NCBI RefSeq assembly: GCF_002153655.1
Contig: NZ_JOPJ01000001.1
Span: 62,001-126,000, forward strand
Origin: Acetobacter okinawensis
GTDB lineage: Bacteria > Pseudomonadota > Alphaproteobacteria > Acetobacterales > Acetobacteraceae
Direction: 5' to 3'
DNA length: 64,000 bases
Below are positions 45,787 through 55,083 of this stretch, piece after piece. Position numbers and translations under genes: made by a program. Position 1 is the first letter of the stretch. Every line of letters begins with the position of its first letter. The notes under the pieces were generated by a model. The model was not told the DNA's origin, did no database searches, and saw nothing but the letters and a program-made list of their open reading frames with translations.

Positions 45787-47217
45787 ATGTCCAACCCCGG
45801 CGCCTCAGACACAACGCCCATCCATTCCATTGCACAGCTTGTCGACGTGCTGGCACAGGGCTGCAAACCGCGTGATGCGTGGCGCATAGGCACAGAACAC
45901 GAAAAATTCGGCTTTATCCGCCCCGAAGCCATAGCGGGCGACAATGCCCCGCAGGCAGGTGGCACGGCCTACGCCACCCCGCCCTATGCCCCACAGGGCA
46001 TTGAAACCCTGCTCCGCAACCTCCACAAATCCGAACCCGATGACTGGACCTCCGTGCTGGATGAGGGGAACATCATCGGGCTTAAAGGTCAGGGGGAGGC
46101 CGCAGGAGCCGCCATATCGCTCGAACCTGCGGGGCAGTTCGAACTCTCGGGCGCACCGCTGCGCACCCTGCATGACACGGCGGAAGAGCTGAGCAACCAT
46201 TTTGATTCCGTACGCCCGCTGGCGCGCAAACTTGGGCTAGGCTTTGCCCCTCTGGGCTTCCACCCCACCGCCACCCGTGCCGCACAGCCATGGATGCCCA
46301 AAACCCGCTACGGCATTATGCGTGACTACATGCCCAAGGTTGGCACCATGGGGCTGGACATGATGCAGCGCACCTGTACCGTGCAGGTCAATCTGGACTT
46401 CGGCTCCGAACAGGACATGGTGCGCAAGATGCAGGTCTCCATGGCACTGCAACCTGTGGCCACCGCCCTGTTTGCCAACTCTCCCTTTGTGGAGGGTAAA
46501 CCCAACAACTTCCTCTCCAACCGCGCACGGGTCTGGACCGATACGGACAACGCCCGCTCCGGCATGCCGCCCTGCGTGTTTGAAAAAGACTTTGGCTTTG
46601 AACGCTACGTGGAGTGGGCGCTGGACGTTCCCATGTACTTTATCATGCGTGAAGGCCGGATGCGTAATGTGGCGGGCCGCTCCTTCCGCGCATGGATGAA
46701 CGGGGAACGTCAGGACGGGCTGGAGGACGTAACCCCCACGCTGGGCGATTTTGAGGACCACCTGACAACCGCCTTCCCCGATGTGCGGCTCAAGCAGTTC
46801 CTGGAAATGCGCGGGGCCGATGCCGGATCGCCCGAAATGATGATGGCCCTGCCCGCCCTGTGGACCGGCCTGCTGTATGATGATGCAGCCCTTGAGGCCG
46901 CATGGGAACTGGTGCGCGCCCGCCCGTGGGAAGACTACGTCAAACTGCGCGAGCTTGTCCCCATGATGGGGCTGGACACACCATGGGGCGAAGGCACGGT
47001 GCGCGATCTGGCGGCCCATATGCTCTCCATCTCCATGGACGGTCTGCAAAACCGCGATATGGTGGACGAGCAGAGCCAGACGAGCGAATGGGTATACCTT
47101 GCCCCCCTGACCGCCCTTGCCGCAGGTGCGCCCACACAGGCCGAACACTGGCTGGAGCGCTATTACGGCCCGTGGATGGGCGATGCCTCGCGCATTTTCC
47201 TTGAAAGCGAAATCTGA
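45787..47217 (+). CDS. gshA: Glutamate-cysteine ligase, class II (plant/alphaproteobacterial type)
   Basis: ATP-dependent ligation of glutamate and cysteine, the first and regulated step of glutathione synthesis. The motif WRIGTEHEKFGF marks the GCS2/plant-type ligase, as do DEGNIIGLKGQGEAAGAAISLEPAGQFELSGAPL, MRDYMPKVGTMGLDMM and MQRTCTVQVNLDF. 476 residues from ATG 45787; the longer open frame overlaps rsmE and is not used. Convergent with the GT4 gene, the two stops being adjacent. gshB is at 8619-9614. Confidence 0.96.
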   Translation: MSNPGASDTTPIHSIAQLVDVLAQGCKPRDAWRIGTEHEKFGFIRPEAIAGDNAPQAGGTAYATPPYAPQGIETLLRNLHKSEPDDWTSVLDEGNIIGLKGQGEAAGAAISLEPAGQFELSGAPLRTLHDTAEELSNHFDSVRPLARKLGLGFAPLGFHPTATRAAQPWMPKTRYGIMRDYMPKVGTMGLDMMQRTCTVQVNLDFGSEQDMVRKMQVSMALQPVATALFANSPFVEGKPNNFLSNRARVWTDTDNARSGMPPCVFEKDFGFERYVEWALDVPMYFIMREGRMRNVAGRSFRAWMNGERQDGLEDVTPTLGDFEDHLTTAFPDVRLKQFLEMRGADAGSPEMMMALPALWTGLLYDDAALEAAWELVRARPWEDYVKLRELVPMMGLDTPWGEGTVRDLAAHMLSISMDGLQNRDMVDEQSQTSEWVYLAPLTALAAGAPTQAEHWLERYYGPWMGDASRIFLESEI

Positions 47218-48309
47218 TTACAGCACGGACAAAAGGCGCTGCTCCAGCCGTGCGGACTGGACAGACGCCCTAAGCCGCTCGCGCGCAACCCTGCGCGCCG
47301 CCTGCCCCATGCCTGCACGCACCCCCATGTGCAGCACATGGGCAAGGGCATCGGCCAGTGCCTGCGCATTCCCCGCAGGCACCACCATGCCCCCACCATC
47401 CAGCATGCCGTCATCCAGCCCGGCCTCAGCCGAGGCCACAACTGGCACACCGCACATCAAAGCCTCCGCCGCCACACTGGGCAGCCCTTCCTGATCGCCC
47501 CCTGCGGCGCGCACGCTCGGCACAACAAGGGCTATGGCATGCTCAAGCTGCTGGCGTAGCTGCGCGGCGGCCAGCCAGCCTGTAAAACGGACATGCTCCA
47601 ACCCCTGCGCAGACTGCTCCATGGCCGCACGCATGGGCCCATTCCCCGCCAGCACCACCTGTGGGGTCAGCCCCTGTGCCGCCAGAAGACGCAGGGCGTC
47701 CAGCAGAACGGGCAGCCCTTTTTTTTCCACAAACCGTCCGGCAAACACCAGCCGGTCGAATGGCCCACGCGCTGGGGGCACATCTTCCGTACCAATGTTG
47801 AGCACGTCCAGCTTATGGTCTGGCACACCACGCTCCGCCAGCTTATCCCGCACCCCATCAGAGACACAGATAAACACGGAGCTATACGCCACCAGCGCCT
47901 GCCACCGGCGCTGGAAAATGGGGGGAGGAAAACTGTTGGTGTAATGCCGCTCCTTAAAAGCGTCCCCACCATGGAACGTTACAACCAGCGGCAGCCCCAG
48001 TTGCTGGGCAATGGGGAGCGCCAAAGCGCCACCCCGGCCAAACTGGGCATGCACCACAACAGGCGCCAGGTCCGCCACGGCAGACCCTGCGCCCCACCCC
48101 ATCTGCCGGAACGCCAGCCGCCGCACCCCGCCCAGCACATGCCCCTCACCAATAATACGTAAGGTACTGGCCAGATCGGCCGGAGGGTTGTCGCGGTGAC
48201 ACCCAACCCAGAAGGGTTTGAGACGGCTAAAGGCCATATACTGCCTGCGCATGAACGCATGCTCGGACGCGGGCAAAATCCTGTCACGGTAAACAAGGCA
48301 TGTTTTCAC
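47218..48309 (-). CDS. Glycosyltransferase family 4 protein
   Basis: A 363-residue GT-B glycosyltransferase. The N-terminal acceptor domain begins KTCLVYRDRILPASEHAFMRRQYMAF; the C-terminal donor domain has FDRLVFAGRFVEKKGLPVLLDALRLLA, VLAGNGPMR and the nucleotide-sugar EX7E-type region GGDQEGLPSVAAEALMCGVPVVAS. HVxFHGGDAF (VVTFHGGDAF) is in the first domain. A GTG at 48309 is the likely start; no ATG fits. Directly behind the MFS gene on the same strand (19 bases). The glycan made is unknown; GT4 members here usually build exopolysaccharide or lipopolysaccharide. Confidence 0.85.
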   Translation of the reverse strand: MKTCLVYRDRILPASEHAFMRRQYMAFSRLKPFWVGCHRDNPPADLASTLRIIGEGHVLGGVRRLAFRQMGWGAGSAVADLAPVVVHAQFGRGGALALPIAQQLGLPLVVTFHGGDAFKERHYTNSFPPPIFQRRWQALVAYSSVFICVSDGVRDKLAERGVPDHKLDVLNIGTEDVPPARGPFDRLVFAGRFVEKKGLPVLLDALRLLAAQGLTPQVVLAGNGPMRAAMEQSAQGLEHVRFTGWLAAAQLRQQLEHAIALVVPSVRAAGGDQEGLPSVAAEALMCGVPVVASAEAGLDDGMLDGGGMVVPAGNAQALADALAHVLHMGVRAGMGQAARRVARERLRASVQSARLEQRLLSVL

Positions 48310-48328
48310 CCCAGATGACTCCGGCACA

Positions 48329-49723
48329 CTATGCCGCCCGCCCCACCAGCAGGCGGCTGGCACTCAGCAGTGCCGCAAACAGGGCAACACACCCCGCCAC
48401 CAACAGGCACTCACGGTTAGCGCCACTGGCCCAGAAGGTAAAAAAGGCGGCCACACCCATGGCCCCCACCGTCTGCCCGGCCTGACGGGCCACCTGCACC
48501 ATGCCACTGGCCCCACCAGCCCTGTGCAGGGGGGCGGCAACCATCATCGCTCTGTTGTTGGGGGGCTGAAAACACCCAAATCCCCACCCGGCAAGAGCGG
48601 TACGCCATGCAATATCCCACAATGCAGGGTGGGCTGGCAGTTGCCAGAGCAGAAAAAAGCCCGAAGCCGTAAGCCCAAGCCCAATGGAGGACAGAACCCC
48701 GGCCGAAATCCGGTCCGCCACCCGGCGGATAACTGGAGCCGAAAGGATAATGCCAATAGGCCACGGCGTAATGAGCAGCCCGGTCTGGGCCGAGCTAAGG
48801 CCCAATGCGTCATGCAAGGTAAAGGGCATGGACACGATGTAGAAATTGGAGGCAACAAACCCGCAGAACCCGGTCAGGAACGCCACAGCAAAATCGGGCC
48901 GCCGCAAAAGGTCCACCGGCATAATGGGCTGCGCCAGATGCGCCTCGCGCCGTACCAGCCACGCACCCGCCATAAGCCCACAGGCCAGCAGAAGCAGCGC
49001 GCTCACCCAGTTCTGGGCATGGGCCAGACCATCGCCCCCCATAACGCAGGCTCCAAAAGCCACCACGCACAGCACGCTGCCGGTTATGTCGGGCATATGG
49101 GCAGCACGGGGCGTGTTGGGCAGGGCATAAAACGCCATGCCAAGTGCAACCGCCCCCAAAGGCAGATTGATCCAGAACAGCCACGGCCATGAGGCAAAGG
49201 TAAGTATACCCGCAGCAGCCGTTGGCCCAAGTGCTACGCCTAACGCCACAACCAGACCATTCAGCGCCATGCCGCGCCCGATTTCCGCCTGCGGGTAGAT
49301 AAACCGTACCAGAGCGATGTTCACACTCATGATGCAAGCGCCACCAATGCCCTGCAACACCCGTGCTCCGGCAAGCACGGGCAGGCTGGTAGCCGTGGCA
49401 CACAGGAGTGACGCCACCATAAAGAGCAGAATCCCCGCCCGGCACAGCCGCGCAAACCCTACCCGGCTCCCAAGGGCCGCCAGTGGCAACAGCGAAACCA
49501 GACTGGCCATCTGATACGCATTGACAATCCATATGGACGAGGAGGAGGAGGCCCTGAGGTCACGCGCAATGTCGGGCAGGGCCACATTGGCAATGGCGTA
49601 GTCCAGCAGCGCCAGAAAAACCGAGAGCGATACCGCCAGCATGGCCCAGTTTCTGGCCGGGCCATGCAGACCATTGGGCTGGTCTGGCTGGCGGGTCGGG
49701 GGCTGTGGCTGCGGGGGCGTCAT
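48329..49723 (-). CDS. DHA2 family multidrug efflux MFS transporter
   Basis: A 464-residue major facilitator protein, DHA2 (14-TM, EmrB/QacA-like) group. The first segment has LLDYAIANVALPDIARDL (with the membrane-embedded Asp typical of the family), then the motif C-type region GVALGPTAAAGILTFASWPWLFWINLPLG. About 14 hydrophobic segments are visible. No partner membrane fusion protein lies nearby, so it probably acts in the inner membrane alone. Substrate unknown. It shares a strand and likely a transcript with the downstream GT4 gene. Confidence 0.87.
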   Translation of the reverse strand: MTPPQPQPPTRQPDQPNGLHGPARNWAMLAVSLSVFLALLDYAIANVALPDIARDLRASSSSSIWIVNAYQMASLVSLLPLAALGSRVGFARLCRAGILLFMVASLLCATATSLPVLAGARVLQGIGGACIMSVNIALVRFIYPQAEIGRGMALNGLVVALGVALGPTAAAGILTFASWPWLFWINLPLGAVALGMAFYALPNTPRAAHMPDITGSVLCVVAFGACVMGGDGLAHAQNWVSALLLLACGLMAGAWLVRREAHLAQPIMPVDLLRRPDFAVAFLTGFCGFVASNFYIVSMPFTLHDALGLSSAQTGLLITPWPIGIILSAPVIRRVADRISAGVLSSIGLGLTASGFFLLWQLPAHPALWDIAWRTALAGWGFGCFQPPNNRAMMVAAPLHRAGGASGMVQVARQAGQTVGAMGVAAFFTFWASGANRECLLVAGCVALFAALLSASRLLVGRAA

Positions 49724-49831
49724 GCTCGGCTCTGGCTCCTTGTTGGGGCGCCATACTGCCTGCGGCAGACCTGCCAGCCCATGACAAAGCCGCAGCAGAC
49801 GCCCTTTTGTGCAAATCCTGACCTGTTGGGG

Positions 49832-51268
49832 TCAGGTGTTCGCATACGGGTTTTTGGTGCCACGCGTTTGCAGGCGAATGGGCACACCCGGCAGGTCAAA
49901 CGCCTCACGCAGGCCATTGACCAGATACCGCTTATAGTCATCAGGCATCTGCTCGGCGCGTGTGCCAAACACCACAAAGGTTGGTGGGCGGGACTTGACC
50001 TGCGTCATGTAGCGCAGCTTGAGCCGCCTGCCATCGACCAGAGGCGGCTGGTGGCGTTCAAGCATTTCCTCAAACCAGCGGTTCAGCGCGCCGGTGGGGA
50101 CGCGGGCGTTCCACACGGTCCATGCTTCCCGCACGGCAGGGAGCAGCTTTTGCACGGCAGAGCCGGTCAGAGCCGAGAAGGTGACAACCGGCACACCCCG
50201 CATCTGGGCAAGCGAGATGCTCAACCTGTCCAGAATGGCCTTGCGCGTGGCTGTGCGGTCTTCCACCGCGTCCCACTTGTTCAGCGCGAGTACGCAGGCA
50301 CGCCCTTCACGCTCGATCAGGCGCGCAATCTGGAGGTCCTGCTCATGCACACCCAGTGTTGCATCCAGCACCAGCACGGCGACTTCCGCCATTTTGAGCG
50401 CCTCGATCGAAGCAGAGACCGACATTTTTTCCAGCGCTTCGTCAATACGGGCCTTTTTACGCAGGCCAGCCGTATCAACAATTTCAAACGTATCGTCCCC
50501 GTCATGGAGCGTTACGGCAATGGAATCGCGCGTAAGGCCGGGCTCGGGGCCGGTAATCATACGTTCTTCACCCAAAAGGGTGTTCAGCAGCGTGGACTTG
50601 CCCGCATTGGGGCGACCGACAATGGCAACCTTGAGCGGACCGGTCGGGCGGACTTCCTCCTCATCCGTCAGTTCCGGTTCGGGGGCCCATTCGTCCTCCT
50701 CTTCCTCGGGACCGAGCTTGTCAGCGGGCAGGCGCTCGGCAATTTCCCACATCAGGTCGGTCACGCCATCACCATGCTCGGCGGACAGGCCGAGCGGATC
50801 CCCCAGACCAAGTCTGTAAGCCTCCAGCGCAGCAGCAGTGCCCTGCCGCCCCTCCGCCTTGTTGGCAATCAGCAGCACAGGGCGGTTCTGGCGGCGGACC
50901 CACTGGGCAAAATGCTCATCCGTTGGGGTCACACCGGCACGTGCATCAATACAGAACAGAATAAGGTCCGCTTCCTGCACCGCACTTTCGGAAGATGCGC
51001 GCATGCGACCAAACAGGCTGTCGGGGGCGGCTTCTTCCAGCCCGGCTGTATCAATCAGCCGGATATGGCGGCCACGTACCAGAGCAACCCCTTCCTTGCG
51101 GTCGCGGGTTACGCCGGGTGTATCGGCCACCAATGCCTGCCTACGCCCAACCAGACGGTTGAACAGGGTGGATTTACCCACATTTGGGCGCCCGGCAATA
51201 ACAACAACCGGAAGGTCCCCCGTTGGTATGGGCGGGAGGGGGCGCATGGACTTGCGACGTTCAACCAT
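49832..51268 (-). CDS. der: Ribosome-associated GTPase Der (EngA)
   Basis: Double-GTPase protein needed for 50S assembly. Both G domains are complete: first VVIAGRPNVGKSTLFNRL with DTPGVTRDRKEG and DTAGLEE, second KVAIVGRPNAGKSTLLNTLLGEERMITGPEPGLTRDSI with DTAGLRKKARI and NKWDAVE. The C-terminal KH-like domain ends KNPYANT. 478 residues. Overlaps bamB by eight bases; bamB-der linkage is conserved from gamma- to alphaproteobacteria. Confidence 0.97.
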   Translation of the reverse strand: MVERRKSMRPLPPIPTGDLPVVVIAGRPNVGKSTLFNRLVGRRQALVADTPGVTRDRKEGVALVRGRHIRLIDTAGLEEAAPDSLFGRMRASSESAVQEADLILFCIDARAGVTPTDEHFAQWVRRQNRPVLLIANKAEGRQGTAAALEAYRLGLGDPLGLSAEHGDGVTDLMWEIAERLPADKLGPEEEEDEWAPEPELTDEEEVRPTGPLKVAIVGRPNAGKSTLLNTLLGEERMITGPEPGLTRDSIAVTLHDGDDTFEIVDTAGLRKKARIDEALEKMSVSASIEALKMAEVAVLVLDATLGVHEQDLQIARLIEREGRACVLALNKWDAVEDRTATRKAILDRLSISLAQMRGVPVVTFSALTGSAVQKLLPAVREAWTVWNARVPTGALNRWFEEMLERHQPPLVDGRRLKLRYMTQVKSRPPTFVVFGTRAEQMPDDYKRYLVNGLREAFDLPGVPIRLQTRGTKNPYANT

Positions 51269-52658
51269 AGGAGATCAGGTTTCCGTCATTTGTTACGATA
51301 AGCATCTGGTTGTCCACAACAATGGGAGGCACGAAGGAGACCGCCTCCATGGCATCAATAGAAATAATTGCGCCGGTCTGCGGGTTGATACGCACCATCC
51401 CGTTTTCTGGCAGGGTGCTCAGGCACACAATCTGGCCAGCCGCCATAATGGGGCCGAACCATGTGACAATGTCCTTGCTTTCCTTGATCTTGCGGAAGCG
51501 GCGGAGCTGGGTAATCCAGCGCACATGGCCCGAAAGACGGTCAATACAGGCGACCTGCTGGTCAAGGGAGACAATATACAGCCAGTCCCCCACACACAGG
51601 ATGCTGTCCTGGCTGGCAACGGAGCGCTCCCACACACGGCGGCCGGTACGGATATCCACCGCAGCCAGCACCTGCGCCATGCTGATGGCGTAAACCACGC
51701 TCCCCACAATAACCGGCAGGCCACGCACGCAGTTCAGGTTAAGAGTGCTGGCCTGTGCGCCAACATTGCCGAGCATTTCGCTCCACACGACCTCACCACT
51801 TTCGGCGCGGAAGGCAATCAGGTCCCCCCCACCAAAACCTGCCACCACAACACCGTTGGCATAGGCGGGCGCCGCCTGACCAAACACCGTGGTTTCAGCC
51901 GCCGTGGCTGCATATGTCCATATCTGGCGACCGGTCGCGGCATCAAGCGCAAAGAACCGCTCATCAATGGTGCCAAAATAAACCCGGCCTTCAGCAATGG
52001 TCGGGGCGGAGCGGCCGGGGGTGCCCACATCGGTCCGCCATTTGACCTTGCCCGTTGCGGCATAAACGGCGATGGCCTGCGAAATGCCATCCACAATATA
52101 CAGCACGTCCCCATCAACCCCGATGCCGCCGCCGGTGTTGCTGGAGTGGGATTTTTTGGGCCGGGGGTTAAAGGTCCATACATGCCGCATGGCAGGCCAC
52201 GTAAAGGCCCGCACCACGCCCTGTGCGTCCAGCACAAACAGCCGCCCGTTATGCACGACCGGCACGCAGGCCAACATGCCGCGCCCAAGCGAGCCAAGGG
52301 CCGCCCATGCCATAAGGTCCGGCTCGGAAATACCAGCGCCAATGCTGTGCTTCCAGCGCCGTTTAAGCCCGCCCCACGCGTAGTTGCTCCCGGTATGGGC
52401 TGGCACCCGGCCACTGATCGGCCATTCGGAGACCGTAATCGGGGCTGGCAGGGTTATGGGGGTATGGTCTTCCTTGTCCACCATAAGCCCCGCGCCAGAA
52501 GACAGCACGTCGGTACGATGCCCGGCCAGCAGGGGTTTTTTGTCGTCGTCATCACCACCGCAAGCGGCCAGCGTGGGGGCCAGAGCGGCACCGGCCAGCA
52601 GGCTCCTGCGGGTCATGCCGGACAGGGGGGCGGCGCCAGTATGTGTGTTGCTGCTCAT
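51261..52658 (-). CDS. bamB: BamB-like PQQ-repeat lipoprotein of the BAM complex
   Basis: Beta-propeller protein with PQQ-like repeats, a scaffold of the outer-membrane assembly machine. 465 residues. The N-terminus carries TRRSLLAG (Arg17-Arg18) and then a lipobox ending in Cys33 (TLAAC), so it looks like a twin-arginine-type lipoprotein signal. Repeats include VYAATGKVKWRTDVG, ALDAATGRQIWTYAAT and AVDIRTGRRVWERSV. Residue +2 after the Cys is Gly, so it should be sorted to the outer membrane. The gene sits between the YfgM-like gene and der, as in many proteobacteria. Confidence 0.88.
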   Translation of the reverse strand: MSSNTHTGAAPLSGMTRRSLLAGAALAPTLAACGGDDDDKKPLLAGHRTDVLSSGAGLMVDKEDHTPITLPAPITVSEWPISGRVPAHTGSNYAWGGLKRRWKHSIGAGISEPDLMAWAALGSLGRGMLACVPVVHNGRLFVLDAQGVVRAFTWPAMRHVWTFNPRPKKSHSSNTGGGIGVDGDVLYIVDGISQAIAVYAATGKVKWRTDVGTPGRSAPTIAEGRVYFGTIDERFFALDAATGRQIWTYAATAAETTVFGQAAPAYANGVVVAGFGGGDLIAFRAESGEVVWSEMLGNVGAQASTLNLNCVRGLPVIVGSVVYAISMAQVLAAVDIRTGRRVWERSVASQDSILCVGDWLYIVSLDQQVACIDRLSGHVRWITQLRRFRKIKESKDIVTWFGPIMAAGQIVCLSTLPENGMVRINPQTGAIISIDAMEAVSFVPPIVVDNQMLIVTNDGNLISYG

Positions 52659-52662
52659 GGTT

Positions 52663-53358
52663 TTATCCTGCTGACGGATCAAGCGCCTGCATCATGCCCT
52701 GCGCCCTGTTGCGTACCCCTGCGGGTGTTTCGGCCGAGTCCACAAGAGCAGACAGTTTTTTGCGGGCTTCGTCCGCATGCCCTTCACGCACGTCCAGCAC
52801 AGCCAGTGCCTCCTGCGCAAGGCCGTTCCATGCTCCACCCTGCCCGCTCAGCAGGGACAGGCGTGAACGCAGGGTAGGAATATCGCCCGTATCAAGCTGG
52901 TGCTGGCACCACAGCAAAGTGGCAATGTGCCGCAAGGCAGGGTCTGCTGCGGGGTCATCCTGCACGGCGTTCCACGCAGCCAGAGCGGCTTTTGCATCGC
53001 CCCGCGCAGCCTGCACTGCGGCTTCTTGCATACGGGCCAGTGTGGCAACACCCCGATCACCCGAGGCAACCAGAGCCTGTAGGGAATCCAGACCACTCAG
53101 CGCCTTGCCTGTCAGGGGGACCGTGGCACCCCCGACCTGATCTGGCAGATGGTCGGTCTGGCGTAACGCGGCCAAATATGTGCCTGTCGCCACCTGATCC
53201 TGAGCCTTGTGCCGCGCCAGTTGCCATGACCACAGGCCCGCGCCAGCCACAATGACCACCACAGCCGCAACGGCCACACCGGCATAACGCCGGGCCACCG
53301 CACGCATGCGTTCAGCCTTGAGCTCTTCGTCAACTTCCCGGTAAATATCCTCTGCCAC
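52663..53358 (-). CDS. YfgM-like TPR membrane protein
   Basis: A 231-residue protein with a short cytoplasmic N-terminus (EDIYREVDEELKAERMRAVARRY), one membrane segment (AGVAVAAVVVIVAGAGLW) and a helical periplasmic part resembling tetratricopeptide repeats (AALAAWNAVQDDPAADPALRHIA). This matches YfgM/DUF2133-type proteins found before bamB, which work with periplasmic chaperones and the Sec translocon in E. coli. The GTG at 53358 is the likely start; the frame upstream has no similarity. Four bases separate it from bamB. Confidence 0.82.
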   Translation of the reverse strand: MAEDIYREVDEELKAERMRAVARRYAGVAVAAVVVIVAGAGLWSWQLARHKAQDQVATGTYLAALRQTDHLPDQVGGATVPLTGKALSGLDSLQALVASGDRGVATLARMQEAAVQAARGDAKAALAAWNAVQDDPAADPALRHIATLLWCQHQLDTGDIPTLRSRLSLLSGQGGAWNGLAQEALAVLDVREGHADEARKKLSALVDSAETPAGVRNRAQGMMQALDPSAG

Positions 53359-53516
53359 GATCCGGCCCGTTCCTGTTCCTGCCAATGCATGCCTGTCCGT
53401 TATTATGGCATATCTGCCCCAGCCGGACGCATCAGGCAAGGCGCAGCGTGTCTGTTGCGTGCCTGTTATACCGCCTTGCGGGCCAACAGGCAGCACTCAA
53501 AACCCCAAAATACGAC

Positions 53517-53906
53517 TTAATGGGCTGCTTTTTGCAGCTTTGCGCCCCCGGCCTTGAGCGCGGTGGTCAACTGCGTAAAATTGGCACCAATACGCTGCTG
53601 CACGGCTGTGCTGCCTTCATGAATATACGCAATTTTTTCCCGCGCTTCATTGCTGATCGCGGTTTCATCCTTCAGGGCGGTTTTGGACACGCAGGCATTG
53701 TAGGTGCGGGCCGCTTTTTCGTACGCGCTGACCTTGTCCACGCTGGCATTATATTTTTCCACGCTGGACACATCAACCGTGGGGGCTGTGGGCTCCGTAC
53801 CGCAGGATGCCGGCAGCCAGGACCGTTCCGCCGCGTGGGCAGGCGCACACACAACCACAGCTAACAGCCCCCCGATGGAAGCCAGCAAAAAACCTTTCCG
53901 CACCAT
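53517..53906 (-). CDS. Small secreted protein of unknown function
   Basis: A 129-residue protein with a signal peptide (MVRKGFLLASIGGLLAVVVCAPAHA), probably cut at about residue 25. The mature part of about 100 residues is helical and charged, and contains two cysteines (SCGTEP and YNACVSK) that could form a disulfide bond. I do not recognise a family. It lies about 150 bases upstream of the YfgM-like gene and about 165 bases before the divergent GT9 gene, so it may be a single unit. The ATG at 53906 is the only start that leaves the signal sequence at the N-terminus. Confidence 0.65.
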   Translation of the reverse strand: MVRKGFLLASIGGLLAVVVCAPAHAAERSWLPASCGTEPTAPTVDVSSVEKYNASVDKVSAYEKAARTYNACVSKTALKDETAISNEAREKIAYIHEGSTAVQQRIGANFTQLTTALKAGGAKLQKAAH

Positions 53907-54071
53907 TGCCAAAATACCCTTACTGCCTGAACAGCGAACCAAGGTGCCGCCCCGCTCCATGCGGGTCCATGCACCTTGCACCGCAACGGCTCATCTTCTG
54001 GCATACGCGGCGCAAAAGTCCATATCTGCCTCGCTTGGAAAAGACACAAAGAGACAGTATAGCCTGTTGGC

Positions 54072-54986
54072 ATGCGCATTCTTTTCATTACGGCCACACG
54101 TCTGGGGGATGCGGTGCTCTCCACCGGCATTCTCAACACCCTGATCCAGCAATGGCCCGATGCGCGCATAACCGTTGCCTGCGGGCCGGTTGCCGCCGGG
54201 CTGTTCAGCCATATGCCCGGACTCGAGCGCGTTCTGGTCATGCGCAAGCGCCCTTATGACCTGCACTGGCTGGACCTGTGGAAAGCCTGCGTGCCCACCC
54301 GCTGGGACATGACCGTGGACCTACGCGGATCGGTCATCAGTTTTGTCCTGCGCTCGGGGCGGCGGTTTGTCATGCGTGGCGGGCGCAGGCCCGGCCGCCG
54401 GGTTGGCCATCTGGGCGCACTGCTTGGCCTGTCCCCCGCCCCGCACCCTACGGTCTGGCTGAATGACGCGGACAGGCTGACCGCAGCACAGACCATTCCA
54501 GCCCCCTCCCCCGGCGCTCCGGTCATAGCCCTTGGCCCCACCGCCAACTGGCATGGCAAGGTCTGGCCTACAGAAAATTACCTGCCACTGTGGCAACAGA
54601 TAACCGCAGACTACCCCCATGCCCGGGCAGCCATATTCTATGGCCCCGGCACGCAGGAGGCCGAACTGGCCCAGCCCGTGCTCCATGCCCTACCCGACGC
54701 CGTGGACGCAGGGGGCCGATTTAGCCTGACCCAGACCGCCGCCATGCTGGCAAGCTGCGCACTCTATATTGGCAATGATTCCGGGTTGATGCATCTGGCT
54801 GCCGCAGCAGGCACCCCCACACTGGGGCTGTTTGGCCCGTCCCGCGCATCGGAATATGCACCCACAGGGGCGCTGACACGTTGGGTAGAGGCACCGGGGC
54901 CGGAAGGCCAGGCCCCCATTGCCGGATTAAGCGTTGAATGCGTGGCCAATGCGGCGCTCGCACTCCTGCACCAGACACAGGCGTGA
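54072..54986 (+). CDS. GT9 family (heptosyltransferase-like) glycosyltransferase
   Basis: A 304-residue GT-B transferase of the ADP-heptose:LPS family. The start MRILFITATRLGDAVLSTGIL is typical, with the GDAxLxTP-like loop. The donor half has VIALGPTANWHGKVWPTENY and the YIGNDSGLMHLAAAAGTPTLGLFGPS motif with the catalytic Asp/Glu region. It probably adds a core sugar to lipopolysaccharide; heptose itself is an assumption because related members use other sugars. It stands before ygfZ with about 97 bases between. Confidence 0.88.
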   Translation: MRILFITATRLGDAVLSTGILNTLIQQWPDARITVACGPVAAGLFSHMPGLERVLVMRKRPYDLHWLDLWKACVPTRWDMTVDLRGSVISFVLRSGRRFVMRGGRRPGRRVGHLGALLGLSPAPHPTVWLNDADRLTAAQTIPAPSPGAPVIALGPTANWHGKVWPTENYLPLWQQITADYPHARAAIFYGPGTQEAELAQPVLHALPDAVDAGGRFSLTQTAAMLASCALYIGNDSGLMHLAAAAGTPTLGLFGPSRASEYAPTGALTRWVEAPGPEGQAPIAGLSVECVANAALALLHQTQA

Positions 54987-55083
54987 ACACGGACCCTCTG
55001 GCCCCCATGCACGCTCCGGTCTAGGGTTTGCCATTATGGCCTGTCCGTGCAGCCAGCGCCGCGCTCACAAGGAAAACCATACC

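Noticed and set aside
49664-51301. 545-codon plus-strand open frame opposite der
   Set aside because: Entirely antisense to Der, whose two GTPase domains are complete. It has no signal, domain or ribosome site of its own.
50838-52877. 679-codon plus-strand open frame opposite der, bamB and the YfgM-like gene
   Set aside because: Shadow of genuine minus-strand genes with intact motifs. The product has a Pro/His/Arg-rich, low-information composition with no domains.
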